From an uncultured Anaerotignum sp. (GTDB taxonomy: Bacteria > Bacillota > Clostridia > Lachnospirales > Anaerotignaceae): a stretch of 32,716 nucleotides of DNA. Positions 22,201 to 30,565 of this stretch are shown here, in pieces (position 1 is the stretch's first letter; each line of letters opens with the position of its first letter). The notes under the pieces were generated by a model, which ran no database searches, was not told where the DNA came from, and saw only the letters and a list, made by a program, of their open reading frames with translations. Both the position numbers and the translations under genes were made by a program. The DNA lies in NCBI RefSeq assembly GCF_934277605.1, contig NZ_CAKQVD010000018.1:1-32716 (forward strand), read 5' to 3'.

Positions 22201-24552
22201 GTGACGAAAGAGCATGGAAAAAAGAAGAATAAGCTGGAGAGTATCGCCCGTTTTATTGTAGAAAAACGAAAGGCGATTTATTTGATTTATATTTTGTTGG
22301 CGATTTTCTGCTGTTTTTCGGCGGGATGGGTTTCGGTAGACAACACGCTGACGGACTATCTGGCGGATGACACGGAAACGAGCCGTGGACTGAAGCGGAT
22401 GGACGAGGAATTTATTACCTATGCAACGGCAGAGGTTATGGTGGATAATATTTCTTATACCGATGCGGAGCTTTTACGGGACAGCCTTGAGGAGATTGAC
22501 GGGGTAAAGTCGATTACCTTTGATGATACGACGAAGCATTATGTGGACGGGGCGGCGTTGTTTTCCGTTACCTTTGACGGAGAGAACGATGATCCGCTTT
22601 GCGAAACCTCCCTGCATGAAATTGAAACGCAGATGCAGGATTATGATGCCTATATTTCCGCAGAGCTGGGCAACACAAAGGCGGAAACCATTGCGAAGGA
22701 AATCAATATTGTTATGGTGCTGACCTGCGTGATTATTCTGGCGGTGCTTTTGTTTACCTCCCGCACCTACATGGAGGTGCCTGTTTTGATTTTGACCTTT
22801 GGTGCGGCGGCTATCCTGAACAAAGGGAGCAACTTCATGTTTGGGGAGATTTCCTTTGTTTCGGATTCCATTGCGATTGTGCTGCAGCTTGCCTTGGCGA
22901 TTGACTATGCCATTATTCTATGCCACAGGTATATGGAGGAGAGAGAGCATAGCGATGCGATGGATGCAGTGGTTGCGGCACTTTGCAAGGCGATTCCCGA
23001 AATTTCCGGAAGCTGCATGACAACGCTTTCCGGCTTGGCGGCGATGGCATTTATGCACTTCCAAATCGGGATGGACATGAGCGTGGTGCTGATTAAGGCA
23101 ATTATTTTGAGTATTCTTTCTGTATTCACGCTGATGCCGGGACTGCTTTATTCCTTTAGCAGAAAAATCGACAGCACGCACCACAGGAATTTTGTGCCGA
23201 AGATTACAGGCTTTACGAATTTGGTTATCCGTCTGCGCTATGTGACACCGATTATTTTTGTGGTATGTCTGGTTGCTTCGTTCTTGGTTTCTCAGAATTG
23301 TCCGTATGTATACAGCTATGAGCATTTGACAACCTTCACGAAGAATGATTCGCAGATTGCGGAGGAGAAAATCAGCGACACCTTTACCGCCTCGAATGTG
23401 CTGGCACTGCTGATACCCGGTGGGGATTATGAAAAGGAGCAGCAGCTTGCGGAGGAGCTGGAGGATATGCCTGAGGTGGACACCGTGACGAGCCTTGCAA
23501 CCACAGAGGCGGAGGAAAAGGACGGCGAAGCACTGCACCTGGGGGACAAAATGACACCAAGGGAATTGGCGGAATTTGCCGATATTGACATTGAGCTGGT
23601 GGATTTGCTTTACACGGCTTATGCGGTTGACCAAGAGGAATACGGACATATTGTGGGGGGGATTGACCATTATGGCGTTCCCTTGATTGATATGTTTGAA
23701 TTTATTTATGATGAGGTGCAGGACGGTGCGGTTTCGCTGGATGCGGAGCAGCAGAAGGACTTAGACGATTTATATGACGAGCTGACGGACGGGAAGGACC
23801 AGCTAAACAGCGGGAAATACAGCCGTTTGGTTATGGATTTGAATGTTTCCGAGGAGAGCGAGGAGACCTTTGCCTTCTTGGACAAGGCAAGAGAGACGGC
23901 ACAGAAATATTACGGCGAGGATGTGCTTTTGGTCGGCAATGCGACAAGCAACTTTGACCTTTCCGCAACCTTTGGTGAGGACAATACCTTAATCAGTATT
24001 CTTTCCATTGTGTTTGTTATGATTGTGCTGTTTTTGACATTCCAATCGGCAGGGATTCCCTTTATTTTGATTTTGGTTATCCAAGGCAGCGTTTGGATGA
24101 ACTTTACCTATCCGACACTGAAGGGAACACCGATTTTCTTTATGAGCTATCTGGTGGTCAGCTCGATTCAGATGGGTGCGAACATTGACTATGCGATTGT
24201 GATTACAAACAGATATATGGAGCTGCGGCAGAAAATGCCGAAGATTGATGCCATGAAGGAATCCTTGGAGCTGGCATTCCCGACCATCTTTACCTCGGGC
24301 AGTATTCTGGCGGCGGCAGGGACGGCGATTGGCTTCCTTTCTTCCGACGGGGCGATTTCCGGCATTGGCATTTGCTTAGGCCGAGGGACATTGCTTTCTA
24401 TTTTCTTGGTAATGGGTATTTTGCCGCAGCTATTGCTGTTGGGCGATTTTATCATTGATAAGACCTCCTTTAAAAAGCCGGAGAGAAAGGAAAAGAAGGA
24501 GGAAAAAGAAGGAAGGCTACCGAGCGGAAAGGAGGCGGCAGAGGGTGCGTAA
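22201..24552 (+). CDS. MMPL/RND superfamily transporter
   Basis: A 783-residue membrane protein with the two-fold layout of MMPL exporters. Each half has one transmembrane helix (first at about 23-43), a large extracellular domain, and a bundle of five helices. Helix 4 of each half carries the Asp-Tyr pair thought to relay protons: ALAIDYAIILCHRY (D235) and GANIDYAIVITNRY (D663). The GTG at 22201 is chosen for GGAGGG 6 bases upstream. The C-terminus is a charged tail rich in Lys and Glu. It overlaps the next gene by 8 bases. The substrate cannot be read from sequence; lipids, glycolipids or peptides are typical for the family. Confidence 0.88.
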   Translation: MTKEHGKKKNKLESIARFIVEKRKAIYLIYILLAIFCCFSAGWVSVDNTLTDYLADDTETSRGLKRMDEEFITYATAEVMVDNISYTDAELLRDSLEEIDGVKSITFDDTTKHYVDGAALFSVTFDGENDDPLCETSLHEIETQMQDYDAYISAELGNTKAETIAKEINIVMVLTCVIILAVLLFTSRTYMEVPVLILTFGAAAILNKGSNFMFGEISFVSDSIAIVLQLALAIDYAIILCHRYMEEREHSDAMDAVVAALCKAIPEISGSCMTTLSGLAAMAFMHFQIGMDMSVVLIKAIILSILSVFTLMPGLLYSFSRKIDSTHHRNFVPKITGFTNLVIRLRYVTPIIFVVCLVASFLVSQNCPYVYSYEHLTTFTKNDSQIAEEKISDTFTASNVLALLIPGGDYEKEQQLAEELEDMPEVDTVTSLATTEAEEKDGEALHLGDKMTPRELAEFADIDIELVDLLYTAYAVDQEEYGHIVGGIDHYGVPLIDMFEFIYDEVQDGAVSLDAEQQKDLDDLYDELTDGKDQLNSGKYSRLVMDLNVSEESEETFAFLDKARETAQKYYGEDVLLVGNATSNFDLSATFGEDNTLISILSIVFVMIVLFLTFQSAGIPFILILVIQGSVWMNFTYPTLKGTPIFFMSYLVVSSIQMGANIDYAIVITNRYMELRQKMPKIDAMKESLELAFPTIFTSGSILAAAGTAIGFLSSDGAISGIGICLGRGTLLSIFLVMGILPQLLLLGDFIIDKTSFKKPERKEKKEEKEGRLPSGKEAAEGA

Positions 24553-27500
24553 CGGATTCAAAAGAGGAATTGCCGTTTTGGCGGCGGCGGTGCTGCTTTG
24601 CGGCAGTGTTCCCGTGGATATTTATGCGGCGAATACGGTGACGATTTCCACAAAAAAGGACTTTCTCCGCTTTGCGAAAAATTGCACCTTGGACAGCTGG
24701 TCTGTCGGGAAAACGGTTGTTCTGGCAGAGGATATTGACTTGGGGCGAGCGACCTTTTCATCGATTCCGATTTTCAGCGGTACCTTTGAGGGCAACGGGC
24801 ATACGATTTCCGGCTTGCGCTTGGAGCAGTACGGCTCTCAGATGGGGCTGTTCCGTTATATTGCGGCACAGGGCGTTGTGAAGAACCTGAAGGTGGAGGG
24901 CAGTGTGACACCCGGCGGCAGCAGAAGCAGCATTGGCGGCATTGCGGGCGAAAACAACGGCACGATTTTACAGTGCAGCTTTGACGGCACAGTGGAGGGC
25001 AAGGATACCGTTGGCGGCATTGTTGGCAAGAACACCGGTGAGGTGCGTGGATGCAGTGTTTCCGGCGAGATTCACGGTGAGATTTCCGTTGGCGGCATTG
25101 CGGGCGAAAACACCGGCTTTTTGGCGGAATGCAAGAATACGGCGGATGTGAATACGGAATATGAGGAAAAAAAGCAGGCGTTGACGGATTTGGATACGGA
25201 TGCGGCGGCTATTTTGGAAGAATACAGGATTTCCAAGGAGGAAACGGAGAGAGGCACCCTGACCTACACGGACATTGGCGGCGTGGTCGGCTTTAGTGAC
25301 GGTGTGGTGCAGGGCTGCAAAAACTATGGCGAGGTCGGCTATCCGCACGTTGGGTATAACATTGGCGGCGTGGCAGGCAGACAATCGGGCTATCTGCTGG
25401 GCTGTGAGAACAACGCAGAGGTGCATGGCAGAAAGGATATCGGCGGAATTGTCGGGCAGGCGGAGCCGTATCTTTGGCTAAACACCTCTGCGGACAGATT
25501 GGACGAGGTGCGTGACAATCTGGATATTCTGCATGACATGGCTGACCAACTGCTGAATGATGCGAACGGCTTGGGGGATGACGTTGAGGTTTATTTAAAC
25601 GGGATGTCTGCCCATTCCGAGACGGCGAGAGACCGTGCAAAGGATGTGAAAAATCGGCTGAATGATTTTGCGGACGAGAATATTGACGAAATCAACACTT
25701 GGACGGCACTGCTTTCCGATACGATGAGGAAGCTGGAGAATCCGATGGAGGATATTGCGGACGGCATTGGGGACTTGGGCGAAAATCTGGAGGATATGAC
25801 AGATGCCTTGGCACCATTGAAGAAGGATTTGCCTGAGGTGGAGGGCTTAGATGACATTGCGGTGCAGCTTGAAAAAATGCAGCGCACGCAAAAACAGCTT
25901 TTGCAGAAGGCGGAAACGCTTTTGCAGGAGGAGAAGGAGCTGCAGGACGCCATTGTGGCAGGCGACAAGGCGAAGGCCTTGGCTGTGTTGACACAGATGC
26001 GTGATACCCTGCAGGAGATGCTTCCCCTGCAGCAGCGCTTTGCCGAGGAGCAGAAGGAGCTGGCAAAGCTTTTGGTGCATTTGCTGGAGGAGCTGAAGGA
26101 TGCGGCGGACATTGTGCAGAAACGGCTGCAAAAGGTCATCCGTCGTTTGGAGGATGCCACAGATGCACTTTCCGATACAACGGAAAGCATTGCGGATGCC
26201 ATGCGTGAGATGAACAGCATTCTTTCGGATTTGGCGGAGGAGGACCCCATGACCTTTGTGAAGCTGGGGGATGACTTCCGCACTTCGAGTGATGCTCTAT
26301 TTGATTCCATGGGGGATATTTCGGAGGATTTGAAGGGACTGCGCAATGCACTGCAAAGCGGCAGAAAAACCCTTACTTCCGATATCCGCAGCATGAATGA
26401 CCAATTCCGGAAAATTATGAATCTGCTGTTTGATGAGATTGAGGATTTGCGGGACGGAACGGATGCGGATGATATTTTCATTGACGTTTCCGACGAGGAC
26501 ATCAGCCGCACCAAGCAGGGCAAGATTGCGGGCAGCCACAATTACGGCAGGGTGGAGGGCGACCGCAATGCAGGCGGCATTGCAGGTGCGATGTCGATTG
26601 ATTTGGCGATGGATCCGGAGGATGAAATCGAGCGTCCGAAAAGCTTGCAGTTTACCTATCGTATGAAGGTGATTTTGCAGGATTGTATCAATGAGGGGAA
26701 AATTACAGGCAAAAAGGACTGCGTCGGCGGCGTGGTGGGCTATGCGGAAAGCGGAACGGTGTATCGTTGTGAAAATTATGCGGCGGCAGAAAGCACAACG
26801 GGCAATTATGTCGGCGGCATTGCGGGCTACAGCCAAGGCACGATTCGCAGCAGCTATGCCAAGGGCAGCATGAGCGGCGGACAATATATCGGCGGCATTG
26901 CGGGCAAGGGCGGAAACGTCTATGATTCCTGTGCGATTGCGTTGGTGGACGGCGATGAAAGGCTCGGCGTTGTGCTTGGGGCGGCTGAGAAAACCGACAA
27001 GCTGCGTGGCAATTATTATGCAGAGCAGGACTTGGGTGCGATAGACGGCATTAGCTATGCAGGCAAGGCAGAGCCGATTTCCTATGAGGAGATGACGGCA
27101 CTGGACGGGATTCCCAAGCGGTTTATCAGCTTTACCGTAAGCTTTGTGGCAGACGGCAAGACGGTGGAAACCGAGGAGGTACCCTATGGGATGGAGACGG
27201 CACGAATCAAGCTGCCGGAGATTCCCGATAAGAAGGGCAGCTTTGGCACTTGGGCAGACTTTGAGACTGATACGGTGCAGGGCGACATTGAGGTGGAATG
27301 TGTTTACACGCCGTATGTGACGGTGGTTTCCAGTGTGGAGAAGAACGAGAGCGGCAAGATGTCGCTGGCACTGGCAGAGGGCAACTTTACCGATGAGGCG
27401 GAGCTGCACATTTTTGCCAATGCGGAGGAGACACCGCCGACAGAGGCAAGGGGCGATACGGTTGTGTATGATGTGATTCTGGATGACAGAGAGCCGGAGG

Positions 27501-27808
27501 ACATGAAGGCAACCACCCTGCGCCTGCTGAACGAGGACAAGGAGAAGGTTTCCGTTTGGCAGAGGGACGGCGAGAGCTGGAAGGAGTTGGACACGAAGGC
27601 CCGTGGGAAATACGTTATCTGCACGATAGACGGCACAGAGGGGACGCTTTGCATCAGCTATGAGGGTGCAGCGAAAAAGACACTGCTGTTTGTCTGCATG
27701 GCAGGCATTGCGGCGGTTGTTGCGGTTTTCGGTGCTGTGAAGCTGAAAAAGGGCAGAAAGCAGAAAAAGCAGACAGAAACAGAAGCTTCTGCAAAAACAG
27801 AAGAATAA
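24545..27808 (+). CDS. secreted GLUG-repeat and coiled-coil surface protein, membrane anchored
   Basis: A 1087-residue surface protein starting at GTG (GGAGG 10 bases upstream, inside the MMPL gene). Residues 1-28 are a signal peptide (RNGFKRG, hydrophobic stretch, cut near DIYA-AN). GTFEGNGHTISGL near 78-90 opens a GLUG-type domain with repeats of the (I/V)GG(I/V)(A/V)G form near 130-205 and 250-315. Residues about 320-640 are a long, highly charged helical region with heptads. Four more GLUG repeats follow near 675-790, then two beta-rich modules (ISFTVSFVADGKTVETEE near 858). A helix at about 1042-1066 and a Lys-rich tail anchor it. Function unknown; adhesion or transporter partner is inference. 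Confidence 0.8.
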   Translation: MRNGFKRGIAVLAAAVLLCGSVPVDIYAANTVTISTKKDFLRFAKNCTLDSWSVGKTVVLAEDIDLGRATFSSIPIFSGTFEGNGHTISGLRLEQYGSQMGLFRYIAAQGVVKNLKVEGSVTPGGSRSSIGGIAGENNGTILQCSFDGTVEGKDTVGGIVGKNTGEVRGCSVSGEIHGEISVGGIAGENTGFLAECKNTADVNTEYEEKKQALTDLDTDAAAILEEYRISKEETERGTLTYTDIGGVVGFSDGVVQGCKNYGEVGYPHVGYNIGGVAGRQSGYLLGCENNAEVHGRKDIGGIVGQAEPYLWLNTSADRLDEVRDNLDILHDMADQLLNDANGLGDDVEVYLNGMSAHSETARDRAKDVKNRLNDFADENIDEINTWTALLSDTMRKLENPMEDIADGIGDLGENLEDMTDALAPLKKDLPEVEGLDDIAVQLEKMQRTQKQLLQKAETLLQEEKELQDAIVAGDKAKALAVLTQMRDTLQEMLPLQQRFAEEQKELAKLLVHLLEELKDAADIVQKRLQKVIRRLEDATDALSDTTESIADAMREMNSILSDLAEEDPMTFVKLGDDFRTSSDALFDSMGDISEDLKGLRNALQSGRKTLTSDIRSMNDQFRKIMNLLFDEIEDLRDGTDADDIFIDVSDEDISRTKQGKIAGSHNYGRVEGDRNAGGIAGAMSIDLAMDPEDEIERPKSLQFTYRMKVILQDCINEGKITGKKDCVGGVVGYAESGTVYRCENYAAAESTTGNYVGGIAGYSQGTIRSSYAKGSMSGGQYIGGIAGKGGNVYDSCAIALVDGDERLGVVLGAAEKTDKLRGNYYAEQDLGAIDGISYAGKAEPISYEEMTALDGIPKRFISFTVSFVADGKTVETEEVPYGMETARIKLPEIPDKKGSFGTWADFETDTVQGDIEVECVYTPYVTVVSSVEKNESGKMSLALAEGNFTDEAELHIFANAEETPPTEARGDTVVYDVILDDREPEDMKATTLRLLNEDKEKVSVWQRDGESWKELDTKARGKYVICTIDGTEGTLCISYEGAAKKTLLFVCMAGIAAVVAVFGAVKLKKGRKQKKQTETEASAKTEE

Positions 27809-27819
27809 AAAATCGTTTG

Positions 27820-27865
27820 AGGACGGCGGCTTTTCCTTTTAGGCTTGCCGTCCTTATGTTATACT
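27820..27865 (+). promoter_or_regulatory. hairpin and extended -10 promoter before the two-component genes
   Basis: AGGACGGC (27820-27827) pairs with GCCGTCCT (27847-27854) across a 19-base loop; no T-run follows, so termination is doubtful. Directly after it TGTTATACT (27857-27865) is an extended -10 element; the -35 is poor. The response regulator could be transcribed from here or by read-through from the exporter operon. Confidence 0.45.
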
Positions 27866-27885
27866 GGAGAAAAAGAGGTGAGTGT

Positions 27886-28575
27886 ATGAAGGATGGAAAG
27901 CATTGTATTTTGATTGCAGATGACGAGAAGGAAATTCGGGAGATTTTACGGCTGTTGCTGGAGGGCGAGGGATATGCGGTTTTGACTGCCGCTGACGGAG
28001 CGGAGGCACTTGCGAAGGCGGCAGAGGAGGTCGATTTATATATTCTGGATGTGAACATGCCTGTGCTTTCGGGGTTTCCTGCGGCGGCGGAGATTCGCAA
28101 GCAGTTTGGGGCACCGATTATTTTTCTGACGGCATATTCGACGGAATCCGACAAGGTGATGGGCTTTTCTGTGGGGGCAGACGATTATATCGTGAAGCCG
28201 TTTTCCAACATGGAGCTTTTGATGCGGATAAAGGCAATTTTGCGGCGCAGCGGCGGAACAAGGGCAACTGCGGCAGAAAAGAGGATTTCCTTTGCGGATT
28301 TGATTTTGGACCCGGAGAGCCGCACGGTTTCCCGCCAAGGAGAGATGATTCCGCTGACCTATACGGAATTTCAGATTTTGGAGCTGCTGGTGACGCACAA
28401 AAAGAAGATTTATTCCTTGGAGAACATTTACCAAAGCATTTGGGGAGAGGAGGCTGTGAGCGACAGTGCCATTATGGTGCATATCAAGAATCTTCGCAAA
28501 AAGCTTGGGGATTCCTCCAGAAACCCGAAATATATCAAGACGGCTTGGGGACGGGGGTATTATGTTGAGGAATGA
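27886..28575 (+). CDS. OmpR/VanR-family response regulator
   Basis: A 229-residue two-component regulator. The receiver domain (about 6-120) has the acidic pair D12-D13, the phosphorylated D55 in LYILDVNMPVLSG, T82 and K104 in DDYIVKPFS. The winged-helix DNA-binding domain (about 130-229) has LTYTEFQILELLVTHKKKIYS and VHIKNLRKKLGD. ATG 27886 follows GAGG by 7 bases; the longer frame upstream runs through the hairpin. It overlaps the kinase gene by 14 bases. The decamer array downstream of the kinase is a likely target. Confidence 0.94.
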   Translation: MKDGKHCILIADDEKEIREILRLLLEGEGYAVLTAADGAEALAKAAEEVDLYILDVNMPVLSGFPAAAEIRKQFGAPIIFLTAYSTESDKVMGFSVGADDYIVKPFSNMELLMRIKAILRRSGGTRATAAEKRISFADLILDPESRTVSRQGEMIPLTYTEFQILELLVTHKKKIYSLENIYQSIWGEEAVSDSAIMVHIKNLRKKLGDSSRNPKYIKTAWGRGYYVEE

Positions 28576-29608
28576 CGGACAAAGAAAAACAAAACGCCTT
28601 TCCGGAGAGATTTTGGAGCTGCTGCTGATTACGGCCTTGATTTCGTTATTTTTCTGGGGCTTTTTATACCTGACTGCCAATGCCATTTCCGAGACATATT
28701 ATGCGGAGAGAGGTGTGCGGCTTTCGGAGGGGCAATGGCTGAGCTTGCAGACATGGATTCGCAGCATTAGCCTGCTTTCTGCTGTGATTTTATTTTTGGT
28801 GCTTTTTTTGTTCCTTTTGGGGCAAAAGCTGGCATATCTGCGGGAGATTATACAGGGGGTGGATGCACTGCGCACCCACCGTTTAGAAAATACCATTGCG
28901 ATTCGGGAGGCGAATGAGCTGACGGAGCTGGCAGAGCATATCAATTTTCTTTCGGAAACGGAGCGGCGGCTGCGGCAGCAGGAGAGTGCCTTACAGGAGG
29001 AGCGGGAGCGGATGATTCGTGACCTTTCCCATGACATTCGCACGCCATTGACGGCGATTTTATCCTATACCGATTATATGAGCCAAAAGGAAGGGGCGGA
29101 GGACGCAGAGATGAAGGAATATTTTTCCTTGGTGCGAAAAAAGGCACAGCAGATGAAGGGCATGACGGACAGGCTGTTGGAAAGCAGCAGAAGAATGCCT
29201 GCTTTGGTGGAAAACGGCAGGCTTTTGATGGAGCAGCTGGCCGGGGAATGGGAGGAGGTTTTGGAGGAGCGATTTTCCTGTGAGACCTCCTTGGAGGAGT
29301 GCGCAGATTTTCAGGCGGAGTGGGATATGCAGGAGATTTTGCGGATTTTTGACAACCTTTCCTCCAATGTGGAAAAATATGCGGACGCAGAGCAGGTGGT
29401 GTTCCTACGGATAGAGACGGAGGGGGACAGCCTGCGGATTTTGCAGAAAAATGCGGTGGGGCAGACGGAGCAGACAAGGGAAAGCAACAAAATCGGGCTG
29501 GAGAGCATCCGCAGGATTGCCGAGGGCTATGGCGGCAGTGTGGCGGTTTCGGCTACGGAGCAGGCGTTTGAAATTGAAATTCGCTTGCCGATTACAAGGG
29601 GTGTTTGA
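28562..29608 (+). CDS. sensor histidine kinase, VanS-like
   Basis: A 348-residue membrane kinase, partner of the overlapping regulator gene. Two transmembrane helices (about 18-40 and 69-87) flank a short outside loop of some 28 residues, which argues for sensing within the membrane or through a partner. A coiled linker leads to the H-box RDLSHDIRTPLTAILSY with H157. The ATPase domain has the N-box DNLSSNVEKYA and the GG-ending NKIGLESIRRIAEGYGG, but the usual DxGxG box is replaced by a short QKNAV segment. That lid reduction occurs in some Firmicute kinases; activity is likely but not certain. Confidence 0.92.
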   Translation: MLRNDGQRKTKRLSGEILELLLITALISLFFWGFLYLTANAISETYYAERGVRLSEGQWLSLQTWIRSISLLSAVILFLVLFLFLLGQKLAYLREIIQGVDALRTHRLENTIAIREANELTELAEHINFLSETERRLRQQESALQEERERMIRDLSHDIRTPLTAILSYTDYMSQKEGAEDAEMKEYFSLVRKKAQQMKGMTDRLLESSRRMPALVENGRLLMEQLAGEWEEVLEERFSCETSLEECADFQAEWDMQEILRIFDNLSSNVEKYADAEQVVFLRIETEGDSLRILQKNAVGQTEQTRESNKIGLESIRRIAEGYGGSVAVSATEQAFEIEIRLPITRGV

Positions 29609-29627
29609 TTCCTTTGGGTGACACAAT

Positions 29628-29680
29628 TTCTTCAGAATTCTTCAGAAATCTTTAGAATTTCCTGCACGAATTCTTCAGAA
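29628..29680 (+). repeat. array of TTCTTCAGAA decamers, probable response-regulator operator
   Basis: TTCTTCAGAA occurs at 29628-29637, 29638-29647 and 29671-29680, with a close variant ATCTTTAGAA at 29648-29657 and a degenerate unit between. The 10-base period puts the copies on one face of the helix, as OmpR-type regulators prefer. The last copy covers the position where a -35 box would be. Binding by the regulator encoded at 27886 is inference from proximity. Confidence 0.75.
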
Positions 29681-29685
29681 GCTTA

Positions 29686-29694
29686 TGCTATGAT
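29686..29694 (+). promoter_or_regulatory. extended -10 promoter of the small membrane protein gene
   Basis: TGCTATGAT is an extended -10 element. The -35 region 17 bases upstream (ACGAAT, 29666-29671) does not match consensus, which together with the decamers suggests an activator-dependent promoter. Confidence 0.6.
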
Positions 29695-29744
29695 AGGTGC
29701 ATAAAAGAAAAAGGAGAAGCAAAAAAGAAAGTGAGGAATGTGTT

Positions 29745-30077
29745 ATGGCATTAGGATTATTATTGATTTTATTTATGGTGATGAGCATTGTCAGTGTGAT
29801 TGGGCTGGTGCTTTTGTTCCTTTTGAAAGGGGAGAGGGCACAGAAGGCAGTGTTTTACTGCATGGCAGTTTGGGGCATGGTGATCGCATGGATGACAGCC
29901 ACAGGATATGCCACCAATCAGATTAAGGAGCAAATGATTTCTTGGGGCTTTGGTGCCTTGGCGGTTGTAGCGATTTTGGTACAGCTTTGCGGCAAGGGGA
30001 AAAACACCGCTTTGACAGCAAGACTTTTGGTAACGGCCTCTGTGGTGCTGGGGATGCTGGCGTTGTATCTGGGATAA
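29745..30077 (+). CDS. small four-helix membrane protein of unknown function
   Basis: A 110-residue protein made almost entirely of hydrophobic segments at about 3-27, 35-55, 64-83 and 90-109, with short basic connecting loops (KGERAQK and GKGKNTALTAR). The family is not recognised. ATG 29745 follows GAGG by 9 bases; the longer in-frame start overlaps the promoter. It is the only gene between the decamer array and a terminator, so it is the best candidate output of the two-component system. Membrane protection or signal feedback are possible but unproven. Confidence 0.75.
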   Translation: MALGLLLILFMVMSIVSVIGLVLLFLLKGERAQKAVFYCMAVWGMVIAWMTATGYATNQIKEQMISWGFGALAVVAILVQLCGKGKNTALTARLLVTASVVLGMLALYLG

Positions 30078-30124
30078 GCGGACACTATAAGTCGAAGGCG
30101 GTTTGAAAACGACCTATTACAAAA

Positions 30125-30158
30125 AGGATGTGAGGAAATTTTCCTTGCATCTTTTTTT
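30125..30158 (+). terminator. intrinsic terminator after the small membrane protein
   Basis: GATGTGAGGA (30127-30136) pairs with TCCTTGCATC (30142-30151; two G-T pairs), flanking A and T runs extend it, and seven T follow (30152-30158). Confidence 0.9.
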
Positions 30159-30330
30159 GTGCGGAAAAAATTTGATTTGTGTTTGAAATGATTTTTTTGG
30201 GCAGAATAGGAGCAAAGAGGGACAAAGGGGAGAGGGAATTTTAGACAAAATTCGCGAAAATCCGTTAGAAGCAGGCGGGGTGTTTTTCTGAAACGGACGG
30301 ATGTACTTTTATGAAAGCAATGTTACATAT

Positions 30331-30358
30331 TTGACAAGCGGAATAGGCGGTTTATAGA
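30331..30358 (+). promoter_or_regulatory. possible upstream promoter of the sugar transporter operon
   Basis: TTGACA (30331-30336) and TATAGA (30353-30358) are 16 bases apart. It is the weaker of two candidates in the 407-base gap 30159-30565, which holds no credible gene. Confidence 0.4.
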
Positions 30359-30431
30359 GAAAGTGCATTTATCCGTCTATGAAAGACAGATTTATTTTAT
30401 TCAATTTGAATAGAGGATTTCATTGAATATC

Positions 30432-30461
30432 TTGACACTTTGGCACTTTTGAGTATATACT
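30432..30461 (+). promoter_or_regulatory. main promoter of the sugar transporter operon
   Basis: TTGACA (30432-30437) is perfect; TATACT (30456-30461) lies 18 bases on, or TATATA (30454-30459) 16 bases on. Downstream, CATAAAAAG occurs twice within about 25 bases. A T-run at 30530-30536 has no stem before it. Confidence 0.7.
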
Positions 30462-30565
30462 AAACTCAGATAAGTGCATAAAAAGAAGGTTACATAAAAA
30501 GTGCAGGCAAATGAAACAGTAAACGGGCTTTTTTTATGGTCTGTAATTACGGAAGGGAGGAACCT

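Noticed and set aside
27772..27803. AGAAGCTTCT palindrome near the end of the GLUG gene as another regulator site
   Set aside because: It has the dyad halves in the opposite order to the decamers, is a single copy and lies within coding sequence.
30311..30328. Possible catabolite-repression (cre) site
   Set aside because: The match to the consensus fails at the central CG and at a conserved C near the right end.
30524..30537. T-run resembling a terminator tail before the sugar ATPase gene
   Set aside because: No stem precedes it.
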